Part shown: piece by piece, positions 17,825 through 26,046 of the stretch
Layout: each line of letters starts with the position of its first letter
How positions within the stretch are numbered: position 1 is the first letter of the stretch
Source: Candidatus Thorarchaeota archaeon
GTDB taxonomy: Archaea; Asgardarchaeota; Thorarchaeia; Thorarchaeales; Thorarchaeaceae
Direction of reading: 5' to 3'
DNA length: 64,000 bases
NCBI GenBank assembly: GCA_029855935.1
Contig: JAGSHN010000020.1
Span: 88,471 to 152,470 of the forward strand
Position numbers and translations under genes: made by a program
The notes under the pieces: generated by a model
Told to the model about the DNA's origin: nothing
Seen by the model: only the letters and a program-made list of their open reading frames with translations
The model's database searches: none

Positions 17825-18445
17825 ATGCACGAACGCATCTCGCGCCGCGGAATTTCACATATTCTCGCAGAGGCGGCCACTCTCATGTCGCAGGCGAGAT
17901 ACCGCGAGGCAAGAGAGACTCTGCAGATAGGTGTTTCACTTGACCCGTCAAACAAACAGCTCTGGCGAGAGATTGTCACCTGTAGTATTGCAATGAGGAG
18001 ACCAAAGGACGCCATCTCCGCCCTCGACCAGATCGTACGGATCGACCCGAATGCGGAGGACGCGTGGACTGACAAGGCCTACCTTCACATACTCCTCGAC
18101 GAGAAAGATCGTGGCATCGAGGCCCTGGAGAGGAGTCTGAGGCTCCATCCCAGAGACCACAGGAAGTGGTATCTCCTCGCCACCATCCATATGTCCGTTG
18201 GGGACTGGCAGTCAGCCACCATTGCGCTTGAGCGCGCCCTGCAGCTCGACCCAAACTCTGCCGCTGCGTGGTACAACTACGCAGTCTGTTTCTTCTTCCA
18301 AGACGAATACGAAAATGCTCTCGCGGCAGCGGAGATGGCCTTCGCCCTCGACCCCGTCTTGGAACAGGTGGCGGACAGCTGGCTTCAGGTCATCAGGGCT
18401 GACGAAGTAGCCCACGAGTCTGATATCGTAGCGGTGGCCGGGTAG
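17825..18445 (+). CDS. TPR-repeat protein
   Basis: 206 residues forming about five tetratricopeptide repeats, seen in the alternating YREARETLQIGVSLDPSN, AISALDQIVRIDPN, GIEALERSLRLHPRD, ATIALERALQLDPNS and ALAAAEMAFALDP units. TPR scaffolds bind partner peptides; the partner is unknown. The frame is open from 17741, but ATG 17825 has GGAG about 10 nt upstream and begins just before the first helix. It converges with the propeller/coiled-coil gene; the 84 nt between them hold nothing notable. Confidence 0.8.
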   Translation: MHERISRRGISHILAEAATLMSQARYREARETLQIGVSLDPSNKQLWREIVTCSIAMRRPKDAISALDQIVRIDPNAEDAWTDKAYLHILLDEKDRGIEALERSLRLHPRDHRKWYLLATIHMSVGDWQSATIALERALQLDPNSAAAWYNYAVCFFFQDEYENALAAAEMAFALDPVLEQVADSWLQVIRADEVAHESDIVAVAG

Positions 18446-18529
18446 GAACTCGGACGTCAGATGGGAGGCAGTCTAGTCACCAACAATGTACGGAAATAAC
18501 CCTCTCCGAGAGAATATCAGGCGGCTGCA

Positions 18530-20482
18530 CTACGAGTCTGTCCCCTCTGCGGTAGATGCCATCTCCGAGACCGATGAGTCTGCGGAGCCATTCAGACCAC
18601 GCAGGGCCTCAAGCTCGTTGCGGAGATTCCGAATCTCCTCCTTCAGCTTGAACTGCTTCGCCGTCTCAAGGGCCTGATTCAGCGCTTGAACCAATGCCTC
18701 ATATTCACGTTGTCGCTCTGTCGGGTCCTTCAGGGAGGCAATCTGATCTCGTTTACGTGGTACGAGCCGGAGAAGACCGCTGATTGCAGCAATGGCCTCA
18801 TCCCTACTCTGAAGTTCGCGCTCCTCCTCCTCGTCAGCCGCACTTACGATACGTGTGATCTGGTCGCGGAGATGCTCGTACTCTTTCAGGGCGGACGTGA
18901 GAATCTCCCGGACCTCCTTGTCTTCCGCTGATGTCTTCTCAAGCTCCCCCTTCAGCCTCTCCACCACTGACTCGAGGAACTGTCTTCGCGCGTCCAACTT
19001 CGTGCGCCTGCGCTCCATCCAGCGCCACTCGGACAGAATGTGCTTGACGAGGGCCTCTGCCTGATTTATCTTCTCCTTGTATTTCTCGGCCTTCTCCATC
19101 GCCGCCCTGAGGTCCTCCTCAAGCGTGTCCGCTATGAACGCGAGATGATAGCTCAGGATGTCCCCCGCACGTGCCTCCGCGAGGACACGGCTCTCCTTCA
19201 CGGCCCTCTTGGCCTCATCCCACAGGGCCTCCAGCTCCGAGTCCTCAAGTTCTGTGCGGCCCCTCATCTCGAACTCGTCCGAGACCTGCTCAACCCGTTT
19301 CTGGAGTTCCTGAAGCTCCGTAATCTTAGACCGAATGAGCGCTCTACCCAGCTTCCGGTTTAGCTCGCGGGTCAGCTTCTCACGTTCGTTCGGCACCTCA
19401 AGGAGAGCGTGAGTGTTGTCGATGAGCATCTGCAGCGCCAGCTCGTACTGTGCAACCGCCTCGGCAAACTGGCCCTTCTGCACGAGCTCATCGCCGCGCT
19501 TCTTCTGAACCAGCACACTCTCAAGAACGTCGTAGGGAGAGGTCTTGAGAGGGCCCTGTGCAAAGTCAACATTGATACTCGTTTCAAGGTCGTGGCCTGC
19601 TACGCCGTACAAGACCTGGCAGACGAGCAAGGATCCGCCTGTGCCCACGTAGATCTGATCGTGGTCAACATCAACAGACTCTATTCTCTCGCCACCTGTA
19701 TCCAGACGCCCAATCATCTGGCCCGTCTGCACCACCCAGATGGTGACCAGTTCCTGAGCGGATGCGGCGACCAGATAGTAGTCGTTGGCCCAGAGAGCAG
19801 CCACGGGTTGTGACACAACGTGAGGAAGCACCCGGGCGAGTGTCCAGTCCTCTCTCTGCCAGAGTTCGATGTCGCCGTTCCCGAGGCCGGCAATCACAAA
19901 TTCTTTGTTTCCAGCGAGTGCGGTACAGCGTTCCTTTGAGTTCAACTCCTTCATTCTTGAGGGGGCTGCACCATTCCTACGTTGCCAGACAACCACATTG
20001 CCCTTCTTCTTGTCAGACGTGCAGATGATAGTGTCGTCGACCCACAGCCCGGTGAGCTCGGACTTGTACAGCTGCCAGCTTGAAGTCTCGTGTGTCTCCT
20101 TGTTTATAGAGACAATGCGCCCCTCCCGAGAGCCGACCAAGAACGTGTCGTGATACATGGTCGACACAAGGGCTTGATAGCTGAGCTCAAACCAACCGAC
20201 CATCCCCCAGCTCGCCCTGCTCCAGACATAGACCCGCTTCCCGCACGTCGCGTAGACATTATCCGCGTCAACATGCACAGCAAGCGGAGGCGAACTGGTC
20301 TCTCCGAGCGTGGCCACCAGTGACCAGTCCTTCTTCGACCATACTCTGACAACGTTGTCGCGACAGGCTGCGTAGACGTGGTCCGTATCGTGTGTGATAC
20401 TGACGACATCAGCCTCAAGATCCACCATCCTCTCTATGGTGAGAGGCATGGTCCCGTCTGCACCTCCCGGAGAACTCGTCAT
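18530..20482 (-). CDS. Beta-propeller (WD40-like) plus TPR/MIT-like and long coiled-coil protein
   Basis: 650 residues with a eukaryote-like layout. Residues about 12-320 are repeated strand units with signatures such as VRVWSKKDW, VYVWSRASW, VVVWQRRNG, IELWQREDW and VTIWVVQTG, i.e. a WD40-like propeller. Residues about 335-370 look like a TPR/MIT helical pair (KKRGDELVQKGQFAEAVAQYELAL). From about 380 to 630 there are long charged helices of coiled-coil type. No signal or membrane segment is seen, so it is cytosolic, probably a scaffold. It is divergent from the coiled-coil/FtsZ-like operon across a gap with nested palindromes, so the two units may be controlled together. A second start at 20449, with GGGAGGTG upstream, is possible. 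Confidence 0.75.
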   Translation of the reverse strand: MTSSPGGADGTMPLTIERMVDLEADVVSITHDTDHVYAACRDNVVRVWSKKDWSLVATLGETSSPPLAVHVDADNVYATCGKRVYVWSRASWGMVGWFELSYQALVSTMYHDTFLVGSREGRIVSINKETHETSSWQLYKSELTGLWVDDTIICTSDKKKGNVVVWQRRNGAAPSRMKELNSKERCTALAGNKEFVIAGLGNGDIELWQREDWTLARVLPHVVSQPVAALWANDYYLVAASAQELVTIWVVQTGQMIGRLDTGGERIESVDVDHDQIYVGTGGSLLVCQVLYGVAGHDLETSINVDFAQGPLKTSPYDVLESVLVQKKRGDELVQKGQFAEAVAQYELALQMLIDNTHALLEVPNEREKLTRELNRKLGRALIRSKITELQELQKRVEQVSDEFEMRGRTELEDSELEALWDEAKRAVKESRVLAEARAGDILSYHLAFIADTLEEDLRAAMEKAEKYKEKINQAEALVKHILSEWRWMERRRTKLDARRQFLESVVERLKGELEKTSAEDKEVREILTSALKEYEHLRDQITRIVSAADEEEERELQSRDEAIAAISGLLRLVPRKRDQIASLKDPTERQREYEALVQALNQALETAKQFKLKEEIRNLRNELEALRGLNGSADSSVSEMASTAEGTDS

Positions 20483-20513
20483 GTTACCGACCTGCGGGCA
20501 GTGATTGCTGTTT

Positions 20514-20596
20514 AGAAAACGGGTCCGGTCCCGTTTAAGGCGTTTTCTAGTTGCCGAAAATACGGTGCATCATTCGAAAAACACGGGGACCGGTCC
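20514..20596. promoter_or_regulatory. Nested palindromes in the divergent promoter region
   Basis: Two perfect inverted repeats overlap: AGAAAACG/CGTTTTCT (20514-20521 and 20541-20548) and AAACGGG/CCCGTTT (20517-20523 and 20530-20536, 6-nt loop). A further palindrome GGACCGGTCC follows around 20586-20595 and resembles the core GGTCCGGTCCC of the first. These sit between the divergent propeller and coiled-coil genes and are good operator candidates. Nothing else of note was seen in the 276-nt gap except the TTAAGATA TATA-like run near 20707 and AGGAGG at 20745-20750. Confidence 0.45.
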
Positions 20597-20758
20597 GGAT
20601 ATGGTGAGACAGGCTGATTCTGCCAGCCAGTGCCCCTTGTTCCTGACGGTCACGACCGGATGTGGGGACTATTTCCTCAGACTGCCCGTCAACATCCAGA
20701 ATACACTTAAGATAGGCATCATTTCCAGATTCAGCCGCACTAACAGGAGGAAGACTAT

Positions 20759-23449
20759 TTGGACTCTCGAAAGTGGCGAAGAGAGCTAGACCGTCTCTCT
20801 GAGATAAAAGGGATGCTCGTCACCATAGATCCCGCACTTGACGAACAGACTGACAGGATAATGAACCAACTCTACGACGTCTTCGCACGCCTCACGCGGG
20901 CCGAGAACGAGCTCGCAAGTGCAGGGTTTATGAAACGGAGGAAGCTTCAGTCGGTGGTCAAGAAGGCCAATAGCGACCTTGAGGAGGACTTTATGCGTGC
21001 CGTCAGAGAACTAGGGGAACTCTTCAGGAAAGAACACAGGGAGATCTCTACTCTTCTTCCCAAGCTGACAGCCCTTCGACCTATCGAGGCAAAGGCACTC
21101 TCCACAGTCGCGTTTCCGTCGATTGGTGCAGGAGACTTCTCCGACGCCGAGAGCCTGTACGACTTCGCGGGCAAGTTCACGAAGAGGTATTCGCTTCTCC
21201 ATCAGGAGATCACAAGGATGGTGAAGAACCTCCTCGACGAGAACAAGGGTATGGTAGACACCTACGAGCGTCACGTCACTATTGACAGGGGAGAGGTCTC
21301 GACCTCGGTCGCCACTGAAGATGTCACATCGCTCTCGCTTAGGGAGCTTCTCATTCTTCACGAGAAGCTGCTGAAGGAGAGAGAGTATCTCGACAGTCGA
21401 AAGGACGAGGTCAGCAGGATGCTTGCCACCTCACTGTTGTCAGAGGTAGAGGCTCTTCAGGCATCGGTGAGCACAGCCTCAAGATTCGGCCTCGACCTGC
21501 CTGTAGACTTCACCCACAAGCTGAGGCTCCTCGCGCGAGAGGCCTCGTCAGCCACCGATCTGACCACGCTGCTCACGCTTGAGGCACAGCTGCGCACAGC
21601 AGAGTCCCAGATGGCGAATATGCTCAGAGACAGAATCATCAATGTGAAGCACGAGGTCACGACAAGGATAGTGGACGGGGGGATACCGACCAGCGCGGAC
21701 ATAATTCCTCCCGCGCCAGTTCTCGAACTCGAGACGGACGACATCGCCACGCTTCTCTCTGCATACCAGAGGATGATGGAGTGGCAGGGCCAAGTGCGCA
21801 TCGCCCTCAAGGACAAGGTTGAAGAACTCCTTGAGGAACTCAACCGGGCCAGCGATGTCCCGAAGGACACTGGCATAACCGACGTGGTCGGTCTAAGGAA
21901 GTTCATCGCCGATTCGCGCGCAAAGCTCGACTCGGCCCAGATAGACGAACTGGTGCGAATCTACACCACTGCCAAGGGGATTCACGAGAAGGCTGTCAAG
22001 TTCGTCACGGACAAGATACGCGAATACATCGCCAGATTCAACGAGCTTGCCACATCTGCCGACAGGGTGCTTGACTATGCACAGTTGAGCAAGAAGGCGC
22101 CCAAGGTGGAGGAACTGCAGGGTAGCATAGTGTACCTTCTAGAGTCGTTGAACCGGCTCAGGGAGGCCGTGGACAGCGGTGTGGCTACATTCAGAGACGC
22201 GTGCCTGCAGGAGATTGACGCCATAATCCAAGACCTTCAGACTATCAAGCCTGCCTACGCAGAGATCTTTGTCCCCATAACACGGGACCTTGAAGAGGGC
22301 GCAGATAGAATCAAGACGCTCAATGACTTCGCCCAGATCAGGGGTGAGATGAGGGCCATAAAAGATGGCATCCTTGTCAAGGCCAAAGAGGCCCTTGAGA
22401 ACCTCAGATACAGGCTCGGTGTGAAGATCAGGCTCGCCGCAGCCAAGCTGATGGGAGCCGGTTTCGAGATACCAAAGGAGGCACAGGAGGCCATTGCCGA
22501 GCTCAACAGCATCGGTGTGGCTGCTGATAATGTCTTCAGCCTGCCGACTATCGCACGCAAGATGGTGGAGCTGTATGAACGCAAGATCAGCAAGACGGTC
22601 ATCGACACGCTGATTGAGAAGATCGAGGAGCTCATCAACAGCTTTGAGAAGGCCAAGGACATCGGTGTGGAGGTCGACTCGGAGCTTGAGACACTCTACG
22701 CAATTCGCGACAACCCACCGAGAGACCTCGAAGAGGCGGCAGAGGCCTTCGACAAGATCATGCAGATGACCACATCCGAGAGGCTGCATGAGAAGATCAA
22801 GGAACGGGCGAATCAGGCGTATGTGCAGATAGGAGGTGCCCTGTCAATCTTTGAGAGGCTCGGGATGTCTGAGTTTGTCGGGCGACTCAAGACGCTTCTT
22901 GAGGAGGTGCCCCAGCAGCTTGAGCATCAGAGCAAACACATCAACGAGGCTCTTGAGGTGTGCCTCACTCTCGCAAGTGTACAGAATGAGATGCTCACTG
23001 TGATCAAGGGTGTTGCCGAGAAAGAGAGCCAGCGCTTCGAACAGAGGCTGAGAAACGCAAGCAATTACTACTCGACCATAGAGAGAGTCATCGAGAAATA
23101 TCCAAAGGACTTCTCACGCCTCGTCTTCCCGGTTGAGCGTATCCAGCAGCTCGAGCAGCAGATGAGGGAGACAACCGACCTTGAGGAGGCACTCCAGGTC
23201 TTCGAGATGCTCCAAGAGCTCAGAGAGGAGTGGTTGCACCAGGTCGAGAAGATGGACGACTGGCACAAGAGCCTGAGAATGTATATGACAGGATTTAGTC
23301 CGACAATGAGTGCAGACGCTCGCGAGAAGTTCATTGAGGAACAGGTCAAGAAGATACGAGAGACCTTCAGTAGAGAGGACATCAGTTCCTATCTGTCGTG
23401 GGCACTCAGAGAGATTGCAGAGACAATGACCAGGGCAAGGGAACAATGA
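20759..23449 (+). CDS. Long coiled-coil protein of the tubulin/FtsZ-like operon
   Basis: 896 residues, almost wholly helical with heptad-like spacing of Leu/Ile/Val among Glu, Lys, Arg and Asp. There are few aromatic residues and no membrane helix, signal peptide or enzyme motif. Several segments of similar length suggest spectrin- or SMC-arm-like bundles, for instance around 140-260, 330-480, 560-700 and 740-890. It starts with TTG 20759; AGGAGG at 20745-20750 gives an 8-nt spacing, so this rare start is well supported. It is 14 nt upstream of the FtsZ-like gene and shares its operon. It is probably a filament-binding or filament-forming partner, which is inference. It is not recognisable as a known archaeal division protein. 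Confidence 0.8.
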   Translation: MDSRKWRRELDRLSEIKGMLVTIDPALDEQTDRIMNQLYDVFARLTRAENELASAGFMKRRKLQSVVKKANSDLEEDFMRAVRELGELFRKEHREISTLLPKLTALRPIEAKALSTVAFPSIGAGDFSDAESLYDFAGKFTKRYSLLHQEITRMVKNLLDENKGMVDTYERHVTIDRGEVSTSVATEDVTSLSLRELLILHEKLLKEREYLDSRKDEVSRMLATSLLSEVEALQASVSTASRFGLDLPVDFTHKLRLLAREASSATDLTTLLTLEAQLRTAESQMANMLRDRIINVKHEVTTRIVDGGIPTSADIIPPAPVLELETDDIATLLSAYQRMMEWQGQVRIALKDKVEELLEELNRASDVPKDTGITDVVGLRKFIADSRAKLDSAQIDELVRIYTTAKGIHEKAVKFVTDKIREYIARFNELATSADRVLDYAQLSKKAPKVEELQGSIVYLLESLNRLREAVDSGVATFRDACLQEIDAIIQDLQTIKPAYAEIFVPITRDLEEGADRIKTLNDFAQIRGEMRAIKDGILVKAKEALENLRYRLGVKIRLAAAKLMGAGFEIPKEAQEAIAELNSIGVAADNVFSLPTIARKMVELYERKISKTVIDTLIEKIEELINSFEKAKDIGVEVDSELETLYAIRDNPPRDLEEAAEAFDKIMQMTTSERLHEKIKERANQAYVQIGGALSIFERLGMSEFVGRLKTLLEEVPQQLEHQSKHINEALEVCLTLASVQNEMLTVIKGVAEKESQRFEQRLRNASNYYSTIERVIEKYPKDFSRLVFPVERIQQLEQQMRETTDLEEALQVFEMLQELREEWLHQVEKMDDWHKSLRMYMTGFSPTMSADAREKFIEEQVKKIRETFSREDISSYLSWALREIAETMTRAREQ

Positions 23450-23463
23450 GGTAGGTGACAGGA

Positions 23464-24840
23464 ATGCAAAGGAGAAGCGGTGAGGAAGACACCACCAAGG
23501 CAGCCGAGGTCTTTGCCATCGGCATCGGAGAGTGCGGTTCGAACATTGTGGGATCGTACCTAAAGGCCAGCCGCGACAGGAGGCTGCCACAGCGTGTGCG
23601 CGGCTACCTGTTGATGAACACTGACAGAGCAGACCTGACGAAGGTCCGCGAGAAATACGGCATTCCGAAGGAGCACACGATGCTATACGGTGCCAGCGAG
23701 ATCGGTGTCGGTGGCCGCTTTATGGACGGCTACAATGCCGTGATGGAGTCAAAGGACATCATCTTTGACCAGCTGAGCAACTTGGGTTTCGAAGGCGTCT
23801 CGGGCTTCTGTATCTTCACCAGCCTCGGTGGAGGCACCGGGTGCGGCGGCACTCCTGCCCTGATAGAGCTTCTCAAGCAGCGCTTTCAGGAGGAGGAGGG
23901 AAGACGTATCTTTGTGTACGTCATCGGCGTGTTGCCCTTCGAGGGACAGTCCTCTGAGGCGCTCAACTCCATCTGGGCCGTGTCGAAGCTGCTGAGGCTG
24001 CAGCTCCAGGAACGTGGAGCAGACCTGACGATCCTGCTGAGCAACAGAACGATGCTCAGAAGAATCCTACAATCCCGTACGGCCGACAGTGTTGACTACC
24101 TTCAGAGGGAGCTCAATATTGACATCGCGGACATATCCCAGATAGAGAAGATGGTACCCTCGACCCTTGACTCTGCGGGCGAGCTTGAGCAGAGGACAGA
24201 GCAGGCTTTTGTCGAGCTCGTCAACCCGCTCGCGTTGGATGTCGTCGAGGCGATGCTCTCGCCGGGTGTCCACGAGCCCAACAAAGACGTCTTCCCGACG
24301 ACCGACCTGGCTGACTATGCACGCAAGCTCGATCCTGTTGTGGTCCCCGCACTCTATACCGATGTCGGTCTGATTCCGGACGCGGGCAGCATGCCACAGC
24401 AGCTGAAAGCGATGATAGACTACGCTGTCAAGGAGTGCTCCTATGCCGATGTTGGTGACCAGCCCAACGCGGAGAGCGTCTACTACGTCTTCAGCGGCCC
24501 AAGACACATCTCAAAGGCCGAGTTTGGGATGCACCTCAAGGAGGCCCTTGACAAGTTCATTGCACCAGGTGCTGCCATCACACCGTGCTACGTTCAATAC
24601 GAGAACCCCGATGCACCAGTGAATCTGCTCCTATTGCTTGGTCTGCCCAAGATACCAGAGCTTATTCAGCTGATCAATGAGGCCACCCAGCTCGTCAACC
24701 TTCACAGTGGTCCTTCGCCACTGAAACAGAGCTGGTTTATGCGCTCAAAGGGCGTGCCCAGGAAGGAGCTTGTGAACGCCATCAATGACTTCAGGGAACT
24801 GTTCAGCTACTACATGGATGCAGGCACTCCAGTTCAGTGA
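23464..24840 (+). CDS. Divergent tubulin/FtsZ-superfamily GTPase
   Basis: 458 residues with the tubulin/FtsZ nucleotide-binding plan. The first glycine loop is GIGECGSN (20-27), and the strand LMNTDRAD (50-57) follows. The T3-type loop is GASEIGVGGRF (76-86). The hallmark G-loop is GGGTGCGG (122-129), and PFEGQSSEA contains the expected switch-like strand end. The catalytic T7-like loop reads TTDLAD (279-284): it keeps both acidic residues of the FtsZ NxDxxD loop but has Thr for Asn. GTP hydrolysis on polymer contact is therefore plausible. No FtsZ C-terminal tail motif for FtsA or SepF is obvious. It is neither canonical FtsZ nor clear CetZ; it may be a distinct family. ATG 23464 sits 5 nt after AGGTGA; GTG 23455 is an alternative. 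Confidence 0.85.
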   Translation: MQRRSGEEDTTKAAEVFAIGIGECGSNIVGSYLKASRDRRLPQRVRGYLLMNTDRADLTKVREKYGIPKEHTMLYGASEIGVGGRFMDGYNAVMESKDIIFDQLSNLGFEGVSGFCIFTSLGGGTGCGGTPALIELLKQRFQEEEGRRIFVYVIGVLPFEGQSSEALNSIWAVSKLLRLQLQERGADLTILLSNRTMLRRILQSRTADSVDYLQRELNIDIADISQIEKMVPSTLDSAGELEQRTEQAFVELVNPLALDVVEAMLSPGVHEPNKDVFPTTDLADYARKLDPVVVPALYTDVGLIPDAGSMPQQLKAMIDYAVKECSYADVGDQPNAESVYYVFSGPRHISKAEFGMHLKEALDKFIAPGAAITPCYVQYENPDAPVNLLLLLGLPKIPELIQLINEATQLVNLHSGPSPLKQSWFMRSKGVPRKELVNAINDFRELFSYYMDAGTPVQ

Positions 24841-24854
24841 GCGGAGGGAACGCC

Positions 24855-25931
24855 GTGAGTGAAGAGTTCAAGATTGAGGACTTGATGGACAGGCTGCTCC
24901 TGATCGAGACCCTGAATGCAACACTCATTCACTTCCTGCTGAGCTCCCAGCTGGCGGGCGAGATCGATCCTGACAGAGTCGACTCGCTGACACAGGGTAT
25001 CAAGAGGACACGACGATGGCTTGATGAGATAGTGTCCAATGAGAGCATCCCGTCATCAACGGCAAACATCCTCAGCCTCATAGTGAAAAGACTCGCCCAG
25101 CTTGAGAGCCTCCTCCCGAAGCTCTCTCAGAGGGCGATGGAGGCTGAGAAGAAGAGCGCCGCACAAGAGATACTATCCCTACTTGAGGGAGGACCGAGCG
25201 CGACGCCAGCACAGGTCCGGCCACAGGACGCTGCTGCACCTGGTGGCCAACGCGGTGGGCCCTCACTGGTCCCTCTCGTCGAGGCCTCCGAGGAAGTGGA
25301 GGAGAAGGAGCCGTATCGAAAGGTAGACATTGAGGACGATGAGTGGGGCCTCATCTCTCAGACTCAGCGTATGATTCAGCAGTACTCCAGACGCTGTCAC
25401 GTGCTTCTGCCCACATTCTGGTTTGAGGTAATCAGAGAGCTCCACAAGTACCAGTCGGACTCGCCGTACATAGCAGACGCCATTCAGATACCGAGCGACT
25501 TTCTGATCAAGATTGTGAAGGGCCTTCTCACAGAGGCGCCCGGGGCGCGACTGCTCCAGGATCTGATGAACCAGCGGCCGCAGGAGAGCAGCCTGTCACC
25601 TAGTGAGGCCGAGCGGATCGAACGGGCCGTCGCGAAGTACTTTGCGGGTCTTGAGGACCTGCTACGCGGTGACACCCCCAAGGTCGACGAGAAGGTCGCG
25701 GAGGCGCAGATGGCCTTCGATGGCTTCGGCTGGGGCGGTCCAGAGCTAGAGAAGCGAATCATAAAGAGAATCAATCAGAGATGTCAAGAGGCGTTGCAGA
25801 ACGCAGAGGAGGACTCTGACCCGCATAGGCGTGTCATCTACGCAGAGGTGACCAAGCTCCTGTGCAAACTCCAACACGCGACGCTTGCGGAGCCGAGGCT
25901 GAGAGAGATCCTTGCCCAGATGAAGCCATAG
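24855..25931 (+). CDS. Helical partner protein of the FtsZ-like operon
   Basis: 358 residues, unrecognised. Residues about 1-110 are helical. About 112-150 form a flexible Pro/Ala/Gly-rich linker. About 155-358 are a helical domain with conserved-looking aromatic and charged patches (EDDEWGLISQTQRMIQQYS, LLPTFWFEVIREL, FDGFGWGGPELEKRI). No signal or membrane helix is visible. It begins 14 nt after the FtsZ-like stop. GTG 24855 has GGAGGG 5 nt upstream; a GTG at 24837 overlapping the FtsZ-like stop is also in frame. As third gene of the operon it is likely a regulator or adaptor of the GTPase. A TATA-like CATATATATGG in the next gap (around 25999) marks a separate transcript downstream. Confidence 0.75.
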   Translation: MSEEFKIEDLMDRLLLIETLNATLIHFLLSSQLAGEIDPDRVDSLTQGIKRTRRWLDEIVSNESIPSSTANILSLIVKRLAQLESLLPKLSQRAMEAEKKSAAQEILSLLEGGPSATPAQVRPQDAAAPGGQRGGPSLVPLVEASEEVEEKEPYRKVDIEDDEWGLISQTQRMIQQYSRRCHVLLPTFWFEVIRELHKYQSDSPYIADAIQIPSDFLIKIVKGLLTEAPGARLLQDLMNQRPQESSLSPSEAERIERAVAKYFAGLEDLLRGDTPKVDEKVAEAQMAFDGFGWGGPELEKRIIKRINQRCQEALQNAEEDSDPHRRVIYAEVTKLLCKLQHATLAEPRLREILAQMKP

Positions 25932-26046
25932 AAGGCCCCCGTGAGAGACTCGTCTTGAGATTGTCCGGCCAATCCGATCAGCCCGCAGGGGACACGTTGC
26001 ATATATATGGCAGGCGAGTCAGGTCTGCTCTGAGAGGGAAAAGAAA

